This document shows positions 40,901 through 45,583 of a DNA stretch of 64,000 nucleotides, one piece after another. The DNA comes from Siphonodentalium dalli (Eukaryota > Mollusca > Scaphopoda > Gadilida > Siphonodentaliidae). How positions within the stretch are numbered: position 1 is the stretch's first letter; each line of letters opens with the position of its first letter. The notes beneath the pieces are model-generated. The model was not told the DNA's origin. It was given only the letters and a program-made list of their open reading frames with translations, and made no database searches. The translations under genes and the position numbers were made by a program. The DNA lies in NCBI GenBank assembly GCA_032622095.1, contig CP136061.1, forward strand, positions 256,962,077-257,026,076, given 5' to 3'.

Positions 40901-41400
40901 TCATCTTTAAGGTATTTATTGGTCTATTTTGATCTGTTAAACCGGACTGAGATGTAAGAAAGGGATCATAATTCCAGACTTCAACTCGCTCAAACTTACA
41001 CCGAAAATCGACGGATATAAAAAATACGCATATTACATTGGAAATCAAGATGCAAATAAACATGCAATTTTCTGAACGTAATAATTTTATTGGAAACAGG
41101 AGGATTCCAGTAGACCATTGGTCTGTTTTAAACAGGATGCATTCATTATCGCTCCATTGACTCTACTATAATTCATCCCCAATTTGAGTTACGTTGTCAT
41201 TGACACTTTCATATTTTTTTTGTAAACAGGGAGATTCTGGTGGACCACTGGTCTGTTTGAAACAAGGGAGATTTATACTGGCAGGAATTACGTCATGGGG
41301 ACACCCGTCGTGTCAGAGGATTGCATACCCCAGTGTTTACACTCGGGTGACAGAGCATCTAGGATGGATTCAATACGTCACTCGGACCTACCAGGATTAA
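1841..41400 (+). CDS. Secreted chitin-binding chymotrypsin-family serine protease, six-exon gene
   Basis: The spliced CDS is join(1841-2174, 8074-8251, 10284-10380, 11260-11431, 15782-15921, 41230-41400), 1092 nt encoding 363 residues. Residues 1-23 are a signal peptide. Residues 26-86 form a Cys-rich peritrophin-A/CBM14 module. Residues 87-111 are a Pro/Thr linker. Residues 122-363 form the S1A domain beginning IVGG, with catalytic His166 (TAAHC), Asp218 (NDIA) and Ser310 (GDSGGP). The cysteines for the usual five disulfides are present (114/238, 151/167, 251/316, 281/297, 306/335). Every junction is GT..AG and the phases match (1, 2, 0, 1, 0). The phase-0 intron just before GDSGG is common in this family. 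By family knowledge it would be a secreted endopeptidase tethered to chitin-containing material in gut, cuticle or immune contexts; its real substrate is unknown. The Met before IVGG and the Gly at chymotrypsin position 189 are unusual. Confidence 0.9.
2662..2735. repeat. Dispersed repeat shared inverted with 44690-44755
   Basis: The segment runs from CTATAAATAGA through CGCCCGGGCGAAAC to GTATACACGCG. The reverse complement of 44690-44755 has the same order of motifs with substitutions. The family is not recognised. Confidence 0.6.
2791..2870. repeat. Imperfect palindrome, ~38-bp arms
   Basis: The left arm (GTGAAGACTTTTGAACAGCA...) pairs with the right arm ending ...AATCAGAAGTCAC. It is centred on a run of GATC-containing bases near 2830. 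A shorter related piece lies near 3200 (AAACAGCAAGACATCATCGA). It may be a MITE core. Confidence 0.6.
2975..3365. repeat. Inverted pair around ACCCGGGCTAT / TGACGTCA
   Basis: 2990-3040 carries ACCCGGGCTATAATAG followed by GCTGACGTCAC. 3325-3360 carries TGACGTCAGAAGGCGGATAA followed by AGCCCGGGTGAT, its approximate reverse complement. This suggests the decayed ends of a small palindromic element. Confidence 0.45.
3783..4000 (+). repeat. ~218-bp duplicated segment, copy 1
   Basis: Nearly identical to 7434-7650 in the same orientation, from CAAATTACGTGGACATATAT to GACGGCGGAAAATATA. Both copies contain a GTTATGTTATGTTATAT stretch and a C-rich run. No coding potential is seen. Confidence 0.85.
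4017..4545 (+). repeat. Two diverged copies of a ~160-bp unit, 362 bp apart
   Basis: 4017-4175 and 4380-4540 share CATAACATTTACACAAAATG, the CGATATTATTTATAAACACA segment and GCCATTTTGGTACCC. A fragment of the same unit recurs at 5565-5630 (CACAACTCCCCCATCG). A separate segment at 4185-4350 recurs at 5050-5215. The whole 4.0-5.6 kb interval looks like overlapping old duplications. Confidence 0.65.
4552..4710. mobile_element. Near-perfect 159-bp palindrome (hairpin MITE candidate)
   Basis: The left arm starts TAAGGATTAACTGTCATGTG and the right arm is its reverse complement, with few mismatches over about 70 bases each. The loop is the short AACCCGAAGGGTT. Flanks suggest a TA duplication, but this is weak. 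It lies next to one of the duplicated units of intron 1. Confidence 0.7.
5050..5215 (+). repeat. Second copy of the 4185-4350 segment
   Basis: Shares ACACTCCTTAAT, CACATGCTCAAGTAACAACG, TTAAGGGAATGG and the long AATCTTGGAATTATTATATA stretch with 4185-4350. The 5' part carries a small deletion relative to the first copy. Confidence 0.7.
6645..7142 (+). repeat. Degenerate minisatellite, ~36-42 bp unit
   Basis: About 13-14 copies built on AATGACCCGGGGACCTCGTG plus a variable GGTGGTAAATGT tail. Unit length and sequence vary, so it is old or poorly homogenised. The ORFs across it are by-products of the repeat. Confidence 0.8.
7225..7432. mobile_element. Half of a palindromic element also present at 49161-49421
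   Basis: The sequence from TTTCTGCTATCTTTTATTTT through CAGCTTCCGGTGGGTAAGAC to ATGTGGGTCACACAAA matches, in inverted orientation, one half plus the end of the hairpin element at 49161-49421. It abuts the duplicated segment that starts at 7434. Confidence 0.65.
7434..7650 (+). repeat. ~218-bp duplicated segment, copy 2
   Basis: Counterpart of 3783-4000. The junction with the preceding palindromic element is sharp, at CACAAAG / CAAATTACG. Confidence 0.85.
8074..8251 (+). CDS. Protease exon 2: zymogen cleavage region and catalytic His
   Basis: The acceptor CTCTTCCAG precedes 8074. Joined in phase to exon 1 it reads [10 protein letters not shown] then IVGG, followed by [15 protein letters not shown] and WILTAAHC. 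This gives the activation site, the oxyanion-side Cys pair and the catalytic His166. The residue before IVGG is Met121, not Arg or Lys. The exon ends with a split codon (AG plus one base) at donor GTGCGT, phase 2. The in-frame ATG at 8100 is internal, not a start. Confidence 0.9.
8266..8565. mobile_element. MITE family A, copy truncated at one end
   Basis: Begins 15 bases inside intron 2 in the central part of the element, inverted relative to the copy at 866-1294. It continues through the palindromic GCCAATGCATTCTCTTATAT block to the terminal GATATGGCGGGTCAC. The other terminus is missing. Confidence 0.75.
9137..9475. repeat. CAT/ATC trinucleotide microsatellite, interrupted
   Basis: Long runs of CATCAT with ACC, TAT and CGT interruptions. 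The Asp/Met-rich reading frame on the minus strand is a consequence of the trinucleotide repeat. Confidence 0.9.
9757..9933 (+). repeat. 30-bp tandem repeat, six copies
   Basis: The unit is GATTTTAAGGCATTATTAAC followed by CCATGGGTGT, with very few differences between copies. The high identity suggests a recent expansion. Confidence 0.95.
10057..10132. repeat. TA dinucleotide microsatellite
   Basis: Mostly uninterrupted (TA)n followed by (CT)n, about 150 bases before the exon 3 acceptor. Confidence 0.95.
10284..10380 (+). CDS. Protease exon 3 (97 bp): segment between the catalytic His and Asp
   Basis: Exon 2 ends in phase 2 but exon 4 begins in phase 0, so a linking exon was sought. The sequence after TTTGCTTACAG completes codon AG|C (Ser171) and then encodes [15 protein letters not shown] and RKVDRIVV. 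That matches the usual xxxLGxHxx...xVxxIxxHPxY stretch of S1A proteases. It runs straight into HPYYVY of exon 4. It ends at a strong donor, GTGAGT, at 10381. No in-frame stop occurs and the phases fit on both sides. Confidence 0.88.
10381..11259 (+). other. Protease intron 3 (879 bp)
   Basis: Donor GTGAGT, acceptor TTTCTCTTTGCAG. It holds one long TA tract at 10898-10975; the rest is unremarkable. Confidence 0.85.
10898..10975. repeat. TA dinucleotide microsatellite
   Basis: About 39 consecutive TA units inside intron 3. Confidence 0.97.
11260..11431 (+). CDS. Protease exon 4: catalytic Asp
   Basis: Begins [19 protein letters not shown], with the catalytic Asp218 in the NDIA motif. It continues through GSICLPQ (Cys of the activation-peptide disulfide) to [11 protein letters not shown], a version of the family's CxxxGWG motif with Phe in place of Trp. 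It ends in phase 1 at donor GTTTGT, a weaker match to consensus than exons 1 and 3. Confidence 0.9.
11480..12117 (+). repeat. 56-bp tandem array, ~11-12 copies
   Basis: The unit contains GGACCAGTAACACTACGTCA, CTAATGTAATCTCTAACCCG and TCGCTTCAGACGTTCA. Copies differ at scattered sites and by one- or two-base indels. The array starts within about 50 bases of exon 4. Two inverted copies are at 12747-12830. Confidence 0.93.
12365..12690. mobile_element. 326-bp MITE with 32-bp inverted ends, Harbinger-like TSD
   Basis: The ends start GTGAACGTTCAGACGACCAC and match over about 32 bases with one mismatch. Both ends are flanked by TAA (12362-12364 and 12691-12693). A 3-bp TAA/TTA duplication is characteristic of the PIF/Harbinger superfamily. 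There is no coding capacity. It lies between the 56-bp array and its inverted copies. Confidence 0.75.
12747..12830 (-). repeat. Two inverted copies of the 56-bp unit
   Basis: On the minus strand the segment reads as two diverged copies of the unit found at 11480-12117 (AACCCGGCACTTCAGACGTT and AAACCGTCGCTTCAGACGTT). Array and inverted copies bracket about 630 bases, as in a foldback arrangement. Confidence 0.75.
12980..13489 (-). other. Unexplained open frame on the minus strand
   Basis: A frame of about 169 codons stays open from just after a TGA at 13490-13492 down to a stop at 12980. The only Met-initiated portion is the last 91 residues, beginning [10 protein letters not shown]. The composition is protein-like (for example [13 protein letters not shown] and [12 protein letters not shown]). 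No family is recognised and no splice sites were identified. It lies antisense within intron 4. It could be a decayed transposon or retrocopy fragment, or chance. Confidence 0.25.
14975..15565 (+). repeat. 76-bp tandem array, ~8 copies
   Basis: The unit runs GGAATTCGTATGTTCCCATC, AAGTTGAATGTGTCTCTTAT, AACGTTTTGGACAGCTTTGA, ACATTTCTTCATTATT. Some copies have CCTTGGGTGT in place of AAGTTGAATGT, giving two interspersed variants. It lies about 220 bases upstream of exon 5. Confidence 0.93.
15782..15921 (+). CDS. Protease exon 5: substrate-pocket segment before the catalytic Ser
   Basis: Completes the split Gly codon and encodes [20 protein letters not shown], then a segment ending [15 protein letters not shown]. 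This gives the Cys281/Cys297 pair and the wall of the S1 pocket. Counting back from Ser310, chymotrypsin positions 189 and 190 are Gly304 and Pro305, where trypsins have Asp and Ser. It ends in phase 0 at donor GTACTG, a poor match to consensus, immediately before a 25 kb intron. Confidence 0.88.
16278..16505. mobile_element. Palindromic MITE, family B (inner block of family A)
   Basis: The ends are CCCTGTGCCAATGCATT and its reverse complement. Each end is itself a near-perfect hairpin around the GCGAGTCGACC-type centre. The same blocks occur just inside the ends of family A elements, so family A may be a composite or a relative. No clear target duplication. Confidence 0.7.
16610..16617 (+). 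repeat. Target-site duplication, left copy (CAAATTTA)
   Basis: Exact 8-bp match to 33904-33911, immediately outside the inverted terminus. An 8-bp duplication is typical of hAT- and P-superfamily DNA transposons. Confidence 0.85.
16618..16925 (+). repeat. Unique left terminus of the foldback element
   Basis: Starts with several GACGGGACGGGACG blocks, then single-copy sequence up to the first tandem unit. It is the reverse complement of 33596-33903. The GACGGGACGG blocks within the end are subterminal repeats such as often bind transposases; that function is inference. Confidence 0.85.
16920..20817 (+). repeat. Left-arm 205-bp tandem array, ~20 copies
   Basis: GTTTGGGTGACGG recurs at about 16930, 17131, 17336 and so on to 20781, nearly always 205 bases apart. 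Four intervals are 195 bases (copies near 17941, 18956, 19561 and 20371). They lack ten bases in the CGAAAATCTT region. The order of variants shows segmental (multi-unit) duplications. The array stops abruptly after TAGTCTA at 20817. No long ORF occurs in it. Confidence 0.95.
20818..21889. other. Foldback centre, unique part
   Basis: AT-rich. It contains AAAATGGCTGCCAATATGGC-type sequence of a kind that also occurs at 35.5-36.1 kb. An ATG-initiated frame of 128 codons (21150-21536) shows no recognisable domain and begins in that repeat-like sequence, so it is not called as a gene. Confidence 0.4.
21890..22580 (+). repeat. Degenerate minisatellite in the foldback centre
   Basis: Loosely repeated GTGAGGTGTATAGGTATACA, GGAGTGACTGTATGGTCATG type sequence with roughly 60-base spacing. 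Strongly diverged. Confidence 0.55.
22890..23105 (+). repeat. Two-copy direct repeat (GATATTCATTATAAATAGAG)
   Basis: The 50-base segment beginning at about 22911 recurs at about 23048 with a few changes (AAGTTAAGG versus GGTTAAGG; AGCGTGTAACG versus ACCTGTAACG). Confidence 0.7.
23265..24835 (-). repeat. ~226-bp tandem array in the foldback centre, ~7 copies
   Basis: Copies are marked by GGGGTCCCAACCTCACTAAA at about 23688, 23915, 24138, 24360, 24593 and 24815. Earlier and later degenerate copies are at 23464, 22637 and 25444. On the minus strand most copies hold a short frame beginning [20 protein letters not shown] that closes within the next copy. The family of this peptide is not recognised. 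Confidence 0.85.
24836..25329. other. Foldback centre, unique part between repeat blocks
   Basis: AT-rich sequence with two weak GGTGCCCAACCTCACC-like echoes of the 226-bp unit. No gene seen. Confidence 0.4.
25330..25505 (-). repeat. Detached copy of the 226-bp unit at the inner edge of the right arm
   Basis: Matches the 23.3-24.8 kb units from AATAAATTTTGATGCCATCG to ATAATATCTGATGAATC, where it is cut off by the right-arm array. Confidence 0.85.
25506..33595 (-). repeat. Right-arm 205-bp tandem array, ~40 copies
   Basis: The reverse complement of the left-arm unit. CACCCAAACA recurs from 25631 to 33586. The distance corresponds to 39 intervals of 205 bases less four 195-base variants (ending near 30336, 31146, 31751 and 32771). 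The outermost copy shares with the left arm the diagnostic variants TTATTGCAG and GTTTGTCT. The inner edge starts at a different point in the unit from the left arm's. Confidence 0.95.
33596..33903 (-). repeat. Unique right terminus of the foldback element
   Basis: Reverse complement of 16618-16925, ending TTTTAGTAGATCCC. By eye, one substitution separates the two ends. Confidence 0.85.
33904..33911 (+). repeat. Target-site duplication, right copy (CAAATTTA)
   Basis: Exact match to 16610-16617 next to the right terminus. Confidence 0.85.
34131..34215 (+). pseudogene. Decayed copy of protease exon 5
   Basis: Aligns to the 3' half of exon 5 plus about 35 bases of its intron (15862-15945), including CGCCTATCGGTGACACACAT and ACTGTCTAAAAA. 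It would read [18 protein letters not shown]. The Cys equivalent to 297 is Ser, Asp300 is His and Pro305 is Leu. The donor GT is changed to AT. The 5' half of the exon and its acceptor are not recognisable. It lies 220 bases beyond the foldback element. Confidence 0.8.
34476..34930. mobile_element. MITE family A, complete copy 2
   Basis: The ends are GTTACCCGCCATATCAAAT on the left and the closing GATATGGCGGGTCAC on the right, flanked by ATAT on both sides. It has the same nested hairpin blocks and AT-rich centre as 866-1294. Confidence 0.8.
35541..36130 (+). repeat. Degenerate repeat around CATGGCCGCCAGCAGCCATC
   Basis: Four diverged copies, near 35548, 35660, 35827 and 35950, each with AAATTCGTTAAAAACATGG, CAGCCATCTTGGATTTTACTC and a CGGCACACC segment, 110-170 bases apart. 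Preceded by a short hairpin at 35458-35512 (GGTAACCTTATATCAGAC). Confidence 0.6.
36220..36295 (+). repeat. Copy of the intron segment upstream of exon 6
   Basis: CCCCAAATTGAGCTACAGTG then TCATTGACACTTTCAT matches 41177-41210, just upstream of the true exon 6, with a few substitutions. It may mark a third, more decayed copy of the exon 6 region. Confidence 0.6.
36365..36545 (+). repeat. Dispersed repeat family C, copy 1
   Basis: Starts CTGTTCTCCCGAAAATCAGC and ends near AAATAAGCAGATAATGGACT. Related copies are at 52305-52680 (same orientation) and 56950-57205 (opposite). It carries CATAATCGACGTAGAGTCG-like inverted segments. Probably a small palindromic transposon family. Confidence 0.6.
37851..38085 (+). 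repeat. Short tandem repeat of ATTATAATCACCCTGC
   Basis: About a dozen 16-base units with variants, some separated by CACACGGTCACGACAAA. The same motif resumes at 38487-38522, just before the 24-bp array. Confidence 0.85.
38574..40392 (+). repeat. 24-bp minisatellite, ~76 copies
   Basis: The unit is GGTGACATACCGATACTCCG plus ACAT or ACGT, with CGATACT/CGACACT and CATGG/CGTGG variants. Some units are 23 bases (CTCGACG). Because 24 is a multiple of three and the unit lacks stops in several frames, very long open frames appear on both strands (octapeptides GVSVCHHV and MVTYRYSD). The array is intronic and the 23-base units shift frame, so it is not called coding. Confidence 0.95.
40600..40838. 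mobile_element. Possible short inverted-repeat element
   Basis: AGACCCCTGT at 40600 and ACAGGGGTCT ending at 40838 are perfect inverted 10-mers. Weaker symmetry follows (AATTAATATTGAT against ATCAATATTAACT). No convincing target duplication, so this is tentative. Confidence 0.35.
41100..41171 (+). pseudogene. Decayed copy of protease exon 6, 130 bp upstream of the real one
   Basis: After an intact acceptor (GGAAACAG) the sequence aligns base for base with the start of exon 6. It reads [12 protein letters not shown] against [12 protein letters not shown]. It then reads DAFIIAPLT against GRFILAGIT, followed by an in-frame TAA. The Ser position is kept, but Gly193, Gly196 and Gly197 equivalents are Glu, Ser and Arg, and the rest of the exon is lost. 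If spliced in, it would give a truncated protein without the C-terminal substrate-pocket strand. Confidence 0.8.
41230..41400 (+). CDS. Protease exon 6: catalytic Ser and C-terminus
   Basis: Phase-0 acceptor TTTTTTGTAAACAG, then [12 protein letters not shown] with the nucleophile Ser310. It continues through [10 protein letters not shown] (positions 214-220) to [14 protein letters not shown] and a TAA stop. Gly at 216 is normal; position 226 is Ser342 where trypsin and chymotrypsin have Gly. Cys316 and Cys335 complete the family disulfides. Confidence 0.92.
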   Translation, partial: GDSGGPLVCLKQGRFILAGITSWGHPSCQRIAYPSVYTRVTEHLGWIQYVTRTYQD

Positions 41401-42222
41401 TTCAGAACGTTTCAATGTGAGCGACACTGTATATTGACGGGCATTCAAACCACCAGATGCATGCTTATGTTAGGGGCTTGTTATATGAACCGGGACAACA
41501 CGGCTAGCCGGATTAACTCGGTTTGCCGGGTGCCGCGGTCTCTTGTCCTTTCTCACTAAAATAAGATGAGCTGTTACATGTGCCGCGCCACCTAGGCAAG
41601 TCGTGATAACCCGTCCCACAGAGCAGGGAGAACACAGCCGGAACAGCTCGACTCTTGTAATAGCAGGTCAATCCGTCTAACCAAGATGAAAACCTGAAAA
41701 GTAACACGATTCGTTGCGACTTGACATGGCGTCAGGCTGTCGCCAGCCAACAGAATGTTCCCATCGTGTGAGTGGCGTTTCTTTGTGAGCGCCCATACCA
41801 ATTTCGACATTATTGCTGACGTCGAGTGGTCGCGACTCATGTAAGAAGCCCCTTCGATCAGCATATTATATGTATACCAATTTGACGTTAGGAAAGTAAC
41901 TAGGCCAAGATTAGTATTGATGGTGGATACCCACGGAGGGGAACTGAAATTGAAATATCGCACACATGCACATACAAATTTATTGAAAAAATATATACAT
42001 GTAGGTTATCACCACCACGTGTATTTTATGAGATCTGTATTCAAGTCGAGCTACCTTGGCTGGTCCGGATATCATCAAGTCCGTGAGGACCAGAAAAAAG
42101 TAGCGAGACTTGAATACCTATCTCGGGAACACACACAGTGGTGATAACCAGTTTATCTTACAACTCACACAACAGACTAACGTCTAAAACGATTACGATT
42201 GTCAATATAGATTTGAATAAAT
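41401..42222 (+). other. Probable 3' untranslated region and flank
   Basis: No further exon was seen. The first clear AATAAA is at 42217-42222, which would give a 3' UTR of about 0.8 kb, though an unrecognised nearer signal is possible. Confidence 0.35.
42004..42149. mobile_element. Small imperfect palindrome (MITE candidate)
   Basis: GGTTATCACCAC at the left pairs with GTGGTGATAACC at the right. The arms continue imperfectly (TGTATTCAAGTCGAG with CTTGAATACC). No clear target duplication. It overlaps the presumed 3' UTR. Confidence 0.55.
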
Positions 42223-43480
42223 CAAAACATAACTTTTTTTGTGAAATGCAGCCGATTTTATTTAGTGTTTTCGGCTTTTTCATCACAAACGATTCAATTA
42301 AATTGACATAATTTATGTTTTAACCAGATATTTCGAAAATTACAGGACTAATTGATACCAATTGGCCAGTTAATCATATCTTGTTTACAAACGAAGAGAG
42401 TCTCTCCACAGCTCACGCACAGTCACTGTTGCCATCCAGGATGCAACTTGTTGCCTTGCAGGATACAACAAGATCGGAAACCGCCCAGGTGTTTAGTGTG
42501 TTTTTGAGGAAAAATTTTGAGGAAAAATTACTTAATTGTAAGATAACAAGTCATTTTTGTAAATAATATATGGAAGTTGTATTGACTATTTATAATGGCT
42601 TGCAGGGTGCGTCCAGCGAAGTCGAGATCATTCACAAGGTCGCACGTGTATATATGTATATATATTTATTTTTTTTGGTGATATATAATTATAATAAGTT
42701 CATGAATGTATCAGACAACACCACCCTTCCTACCGATTGGGTCTTGAGTCATCCAAAAATGTACATTATTTTAGCTCTTCTGGTTTTATTTTATTATTGC
42801 GCTGATACGACAGGGTCTATCTGAACTGAACTTGTACAGATTTCTCATCAGAAGAACTCACTCGCAGTTTCGTGAAAAGAATATCTCTTAATTGCAACAA
42901 ATGCGGAAATTTTAAAAATATTCTCCGGTATTCTTCGATTAAAATATTTACCACCAACAATGATGACGAGTATAATAGTTTCTATAGACAGTTTGATGAT
43001 AAAACCAATGGACAACCCTGAGAGCTACACGTGGTGGTGTATAGAGCAATAACGAATAACTCTACTACCAATCATGTAAAGCTATTCGAAATGATTATTC
43101 TCTGAAAACTACTAGGGTCTGATAAGTTTGCTGGTTTTCCACAATCGCTTACTGCAGAAAGGCTCGGGTGGACGTAAGGCCGTAAGCTTACAATCGTTGC
43201 GGCTATTTACCCATGCGTCAAAAACAGAGAAACATTAAGGACATATTTCTAATATATTTACAATTGAACAAGGTCACTCGACAGGGGTTCATTCCCAACA
43301 ACTGCGGGTGATGTTTGCATCCCGGGCATATTCCGAGGGTGGGTTGAAGAGACTGTTGTAAATTCGCTATAAATATAGCAAACTGTGGAAATTTGATTAT
43401 TCGTTTGTCAAAAGTGAAATAATCGTCTTTTGTATATGTAAACGCACTGATGCCAAAACCGATGATTGTATGACCCCACC
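42223..43480. other. Non-coding, nothing recognised
   Basis: Short ORFs here show no domain features. The last few hundred bases could be decayed upstream parts of the retrotransposon fragment that follows, but no motif supports this. Confidence 0.35.
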
Positions 43481-43486
43481 TTCTAA

Positions 43487-44330
43487 ATGATGATGACGCC
43501 GTTATTCTTTGGGCATTTCCCAAAAATAGTCATTCAAATCGCTCGAATAATATCGTCAGGGCAAGAATTCTTTGCTGCTTGCCAGTCGTCAGTTTTCACA
43601 CTTTCCACTGCACTTAATATATGTAAATATGTGGTCCTACCGAATGCATTATATAGCTGTGAAATCTGGTACGATCTCAGGGAAACATACTACCCATTTC
43701 TTGAGCGATCTTGTGTGGATGTGTTAAAATTATTCAGGGCTTACACACACGAGAACGAGTACCGAGCTAACATTATCACTCTTCGGACTATATCCACTTC
43801 AAGTTGAGATAGATAAGCGAAAATTGTTATTCATGGGTTCGCTCATAGACTTGCCGGGTGGTCATGCTGAAGCCCTAAAATATCCCTCTTCATTGTATAC
43901 GGTCTTTGATGGGATTCGCAAAGGATACATTTCCAATTTTACATGGGTATAACCTGTACACATATCTCACCACATTTGTTGATTACGGAAAGTGTCCATT
44001 GCAAATGCACCGGAGGGATCTCCCGAACACGACGAGTGCTGCACAATACAGCAGCCTTAACGAACGAGCAGCTATTTAATCCGCATGGTTAAAATTGTCC
44101 AAACTCAGTACGGAGAGGTTGTATGGTCAAAGAGAAAATTCAAAAATTCGGCCTAAATCACTTTGCATGGCAAACATCCTCTCCAGTACTACGTATGACA
44201 ACGCTGCAGTATATACATGTATGCAAACATGGACACTCTTCATATTCTGGTCAGATGTCACATATGTGTCTTCACTGCTTCTCCCCTCACGCACAATAAT
44301 TGAGAAATGCCTTCTGGTACAAAACTGAAT
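43487..44330 (+). pseudogene. Decayed non-LTR retrotransposon fragment (region after the RT core)
   Basis: One frame reads TALNICKYVVLPNALYSCEI followed by WYDL, resembling the segment after the reverse-transcriptase catalytic core of non-LTR elements (K-x-x-V-x-P-x-x-LYGxExW). A frameshift near 43780 moves to a frame reading LFGLYPLQVEIDKRKLLFMG, then SLIDLP and FDGIRKGYISNF, before a stop. Further pieces follow in other frames to about 44330. No endonuclease, no YxDD motif and no poly-A tail were found, so this is a 5'-truncated, inactive remnant. Confidence 0.55.
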
Positions 44331-45436
44331 AACAAACACTGACTGAAAGTATATTCATGTCTAAATGAACAATCAGAAACCAGAAGGAATTTTAATTTAC
44401 GGAGCTAGTAGCACAAGTCACCCAATGATCAATGAATTATGTAACGAGGAAATTCCCTTCATGAACTGTCTCACATTTCATATGTATATGTTGTTTAATT
44501 GACACATTAATGTATGACTAACAGCACACAAAATCATGTGTACTCTGTATAAATGTATAATTATTATGTCATGCACATGACTGTGTAACTCCGTCATGTA
44601 TATAATATCTTCATGTGTTAGATGAATAAACATTATCCCCCATTCCCTCTGAATAGTCTTAACATGATTTGGTACATTTCCCGCCGCGGCGCGTGTATAC
44701 TATTGTAGAGATTCTTGTTTCGCCTGGGCGCATGGGGGCTTTATTTATAGAACTGGAAATTTAAAAGATTTTTTTTTTTTTTATCTTGAAAACCCGGAAG
44801 CGGATATTTAGAAGTGTGCCAAATTGAGCAAAGGTATCTTTTTCGACAAGATAAACGAGTGCTTACACAAGTTAAGTGTCCCTATAACTTTTTAATTAAT
44901 CCATTAGTCCGAAGAGGTGGCCAATGTTATAGTCTCCACAATGATTCAGAGCATGAATAAGTACATAAACCCATCATAAACTACACACTAAAATAGAAAA
45001 AAGAAAAGAGAAATATGTGAACATTTGATAAAATAATTTATTACATGATCCTACCCTTATTCCATTCAATAAACCCATTCTATAAATTGTGATATTAAAC
45101 GTTCGTTTAATTACAGGAAATAGTCCCAGGTGACCTTTGACTTCCGGTTTGTCGACCTGTTAACATTCCGTACGCTACGTCTCAAAATACTATGGCTTCC
45201 AATATTTTTCCAACAAACTATTACGAATGAAGAGTTTGAAAAGTTATGTCATTAAATATACGCCATTAAATGCGCTAAAAAGTCTGTATTTATCTGGGAC
45301 TATTTCGTTACGCGGGAAAATGACGAATAGTTACGTGAAACGTCATCGCATGCCTTATAGAAGCCGACGTTAATTTCGCGTCACATTTGTCGATCTAAGT
45401 ATGTTTTGTCGGTGTTTTGGGTCATGTAATAAATAG
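44331..45436. other. Non-coding, includes a dispersed repeat
   Basis: 44690-44755 is the inverted counterpart of 2662-2735. The rest is AT-rich without recognisable features. Confidence 0.4.
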
Positions 45437-45583
45437 AATCTACAACTCGTCCCCAGTTTATAGCGGAAATTACAAAACTCGTCCAGTAAATTAGGTCTGG
45501 ACCTCGCCAAAGGCTCGTCCAGACCTAATTTACTGGACTCGTTTTGTAAATTCCGCTATAAACTGGGGACGAGTTGTAGATCC
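45437..45583. mobile_element. 147-bp near-perfect palindrome (hairpin MITE candidate)
   Basis: The left arm AATCTACAACTCGTCCCCAG... pairs with the right arm ...CTGGGGACGAGTTGTAGAT over about 65 bases, with a loop of roughly 14 bases (CTCGCCAAAGGCTC). It contains AAACTCGTCCAGTAAATTAG and its complement. It shares the ACTCGT flavour, but no clear homology, with the foldback element at 48142. Confidence 0.7.

Larger units (their letters stand above)
15922..41229 (+). other. Protease intron 5 (25.3 kb), host of the giant foldback element
   Basis: Starts at a weak donor and ends at acceptor TTTTTTGTAAACAG. It contains short iterations of GTACATCATAAATATGAGRTG at 15950-16025, two MITEs, the 17.3 kb foldback element, decayed copies of exons 5 and 6, and several tandem arrays. 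36546-37850 shows nothing recognisable. Confidence 0.85.

Noticed and set aside
41513-41963. Minus-strand frames downstream of the protease
   Set aside because: Short overlapping frames in the presumed 3' UTR with no domain features.
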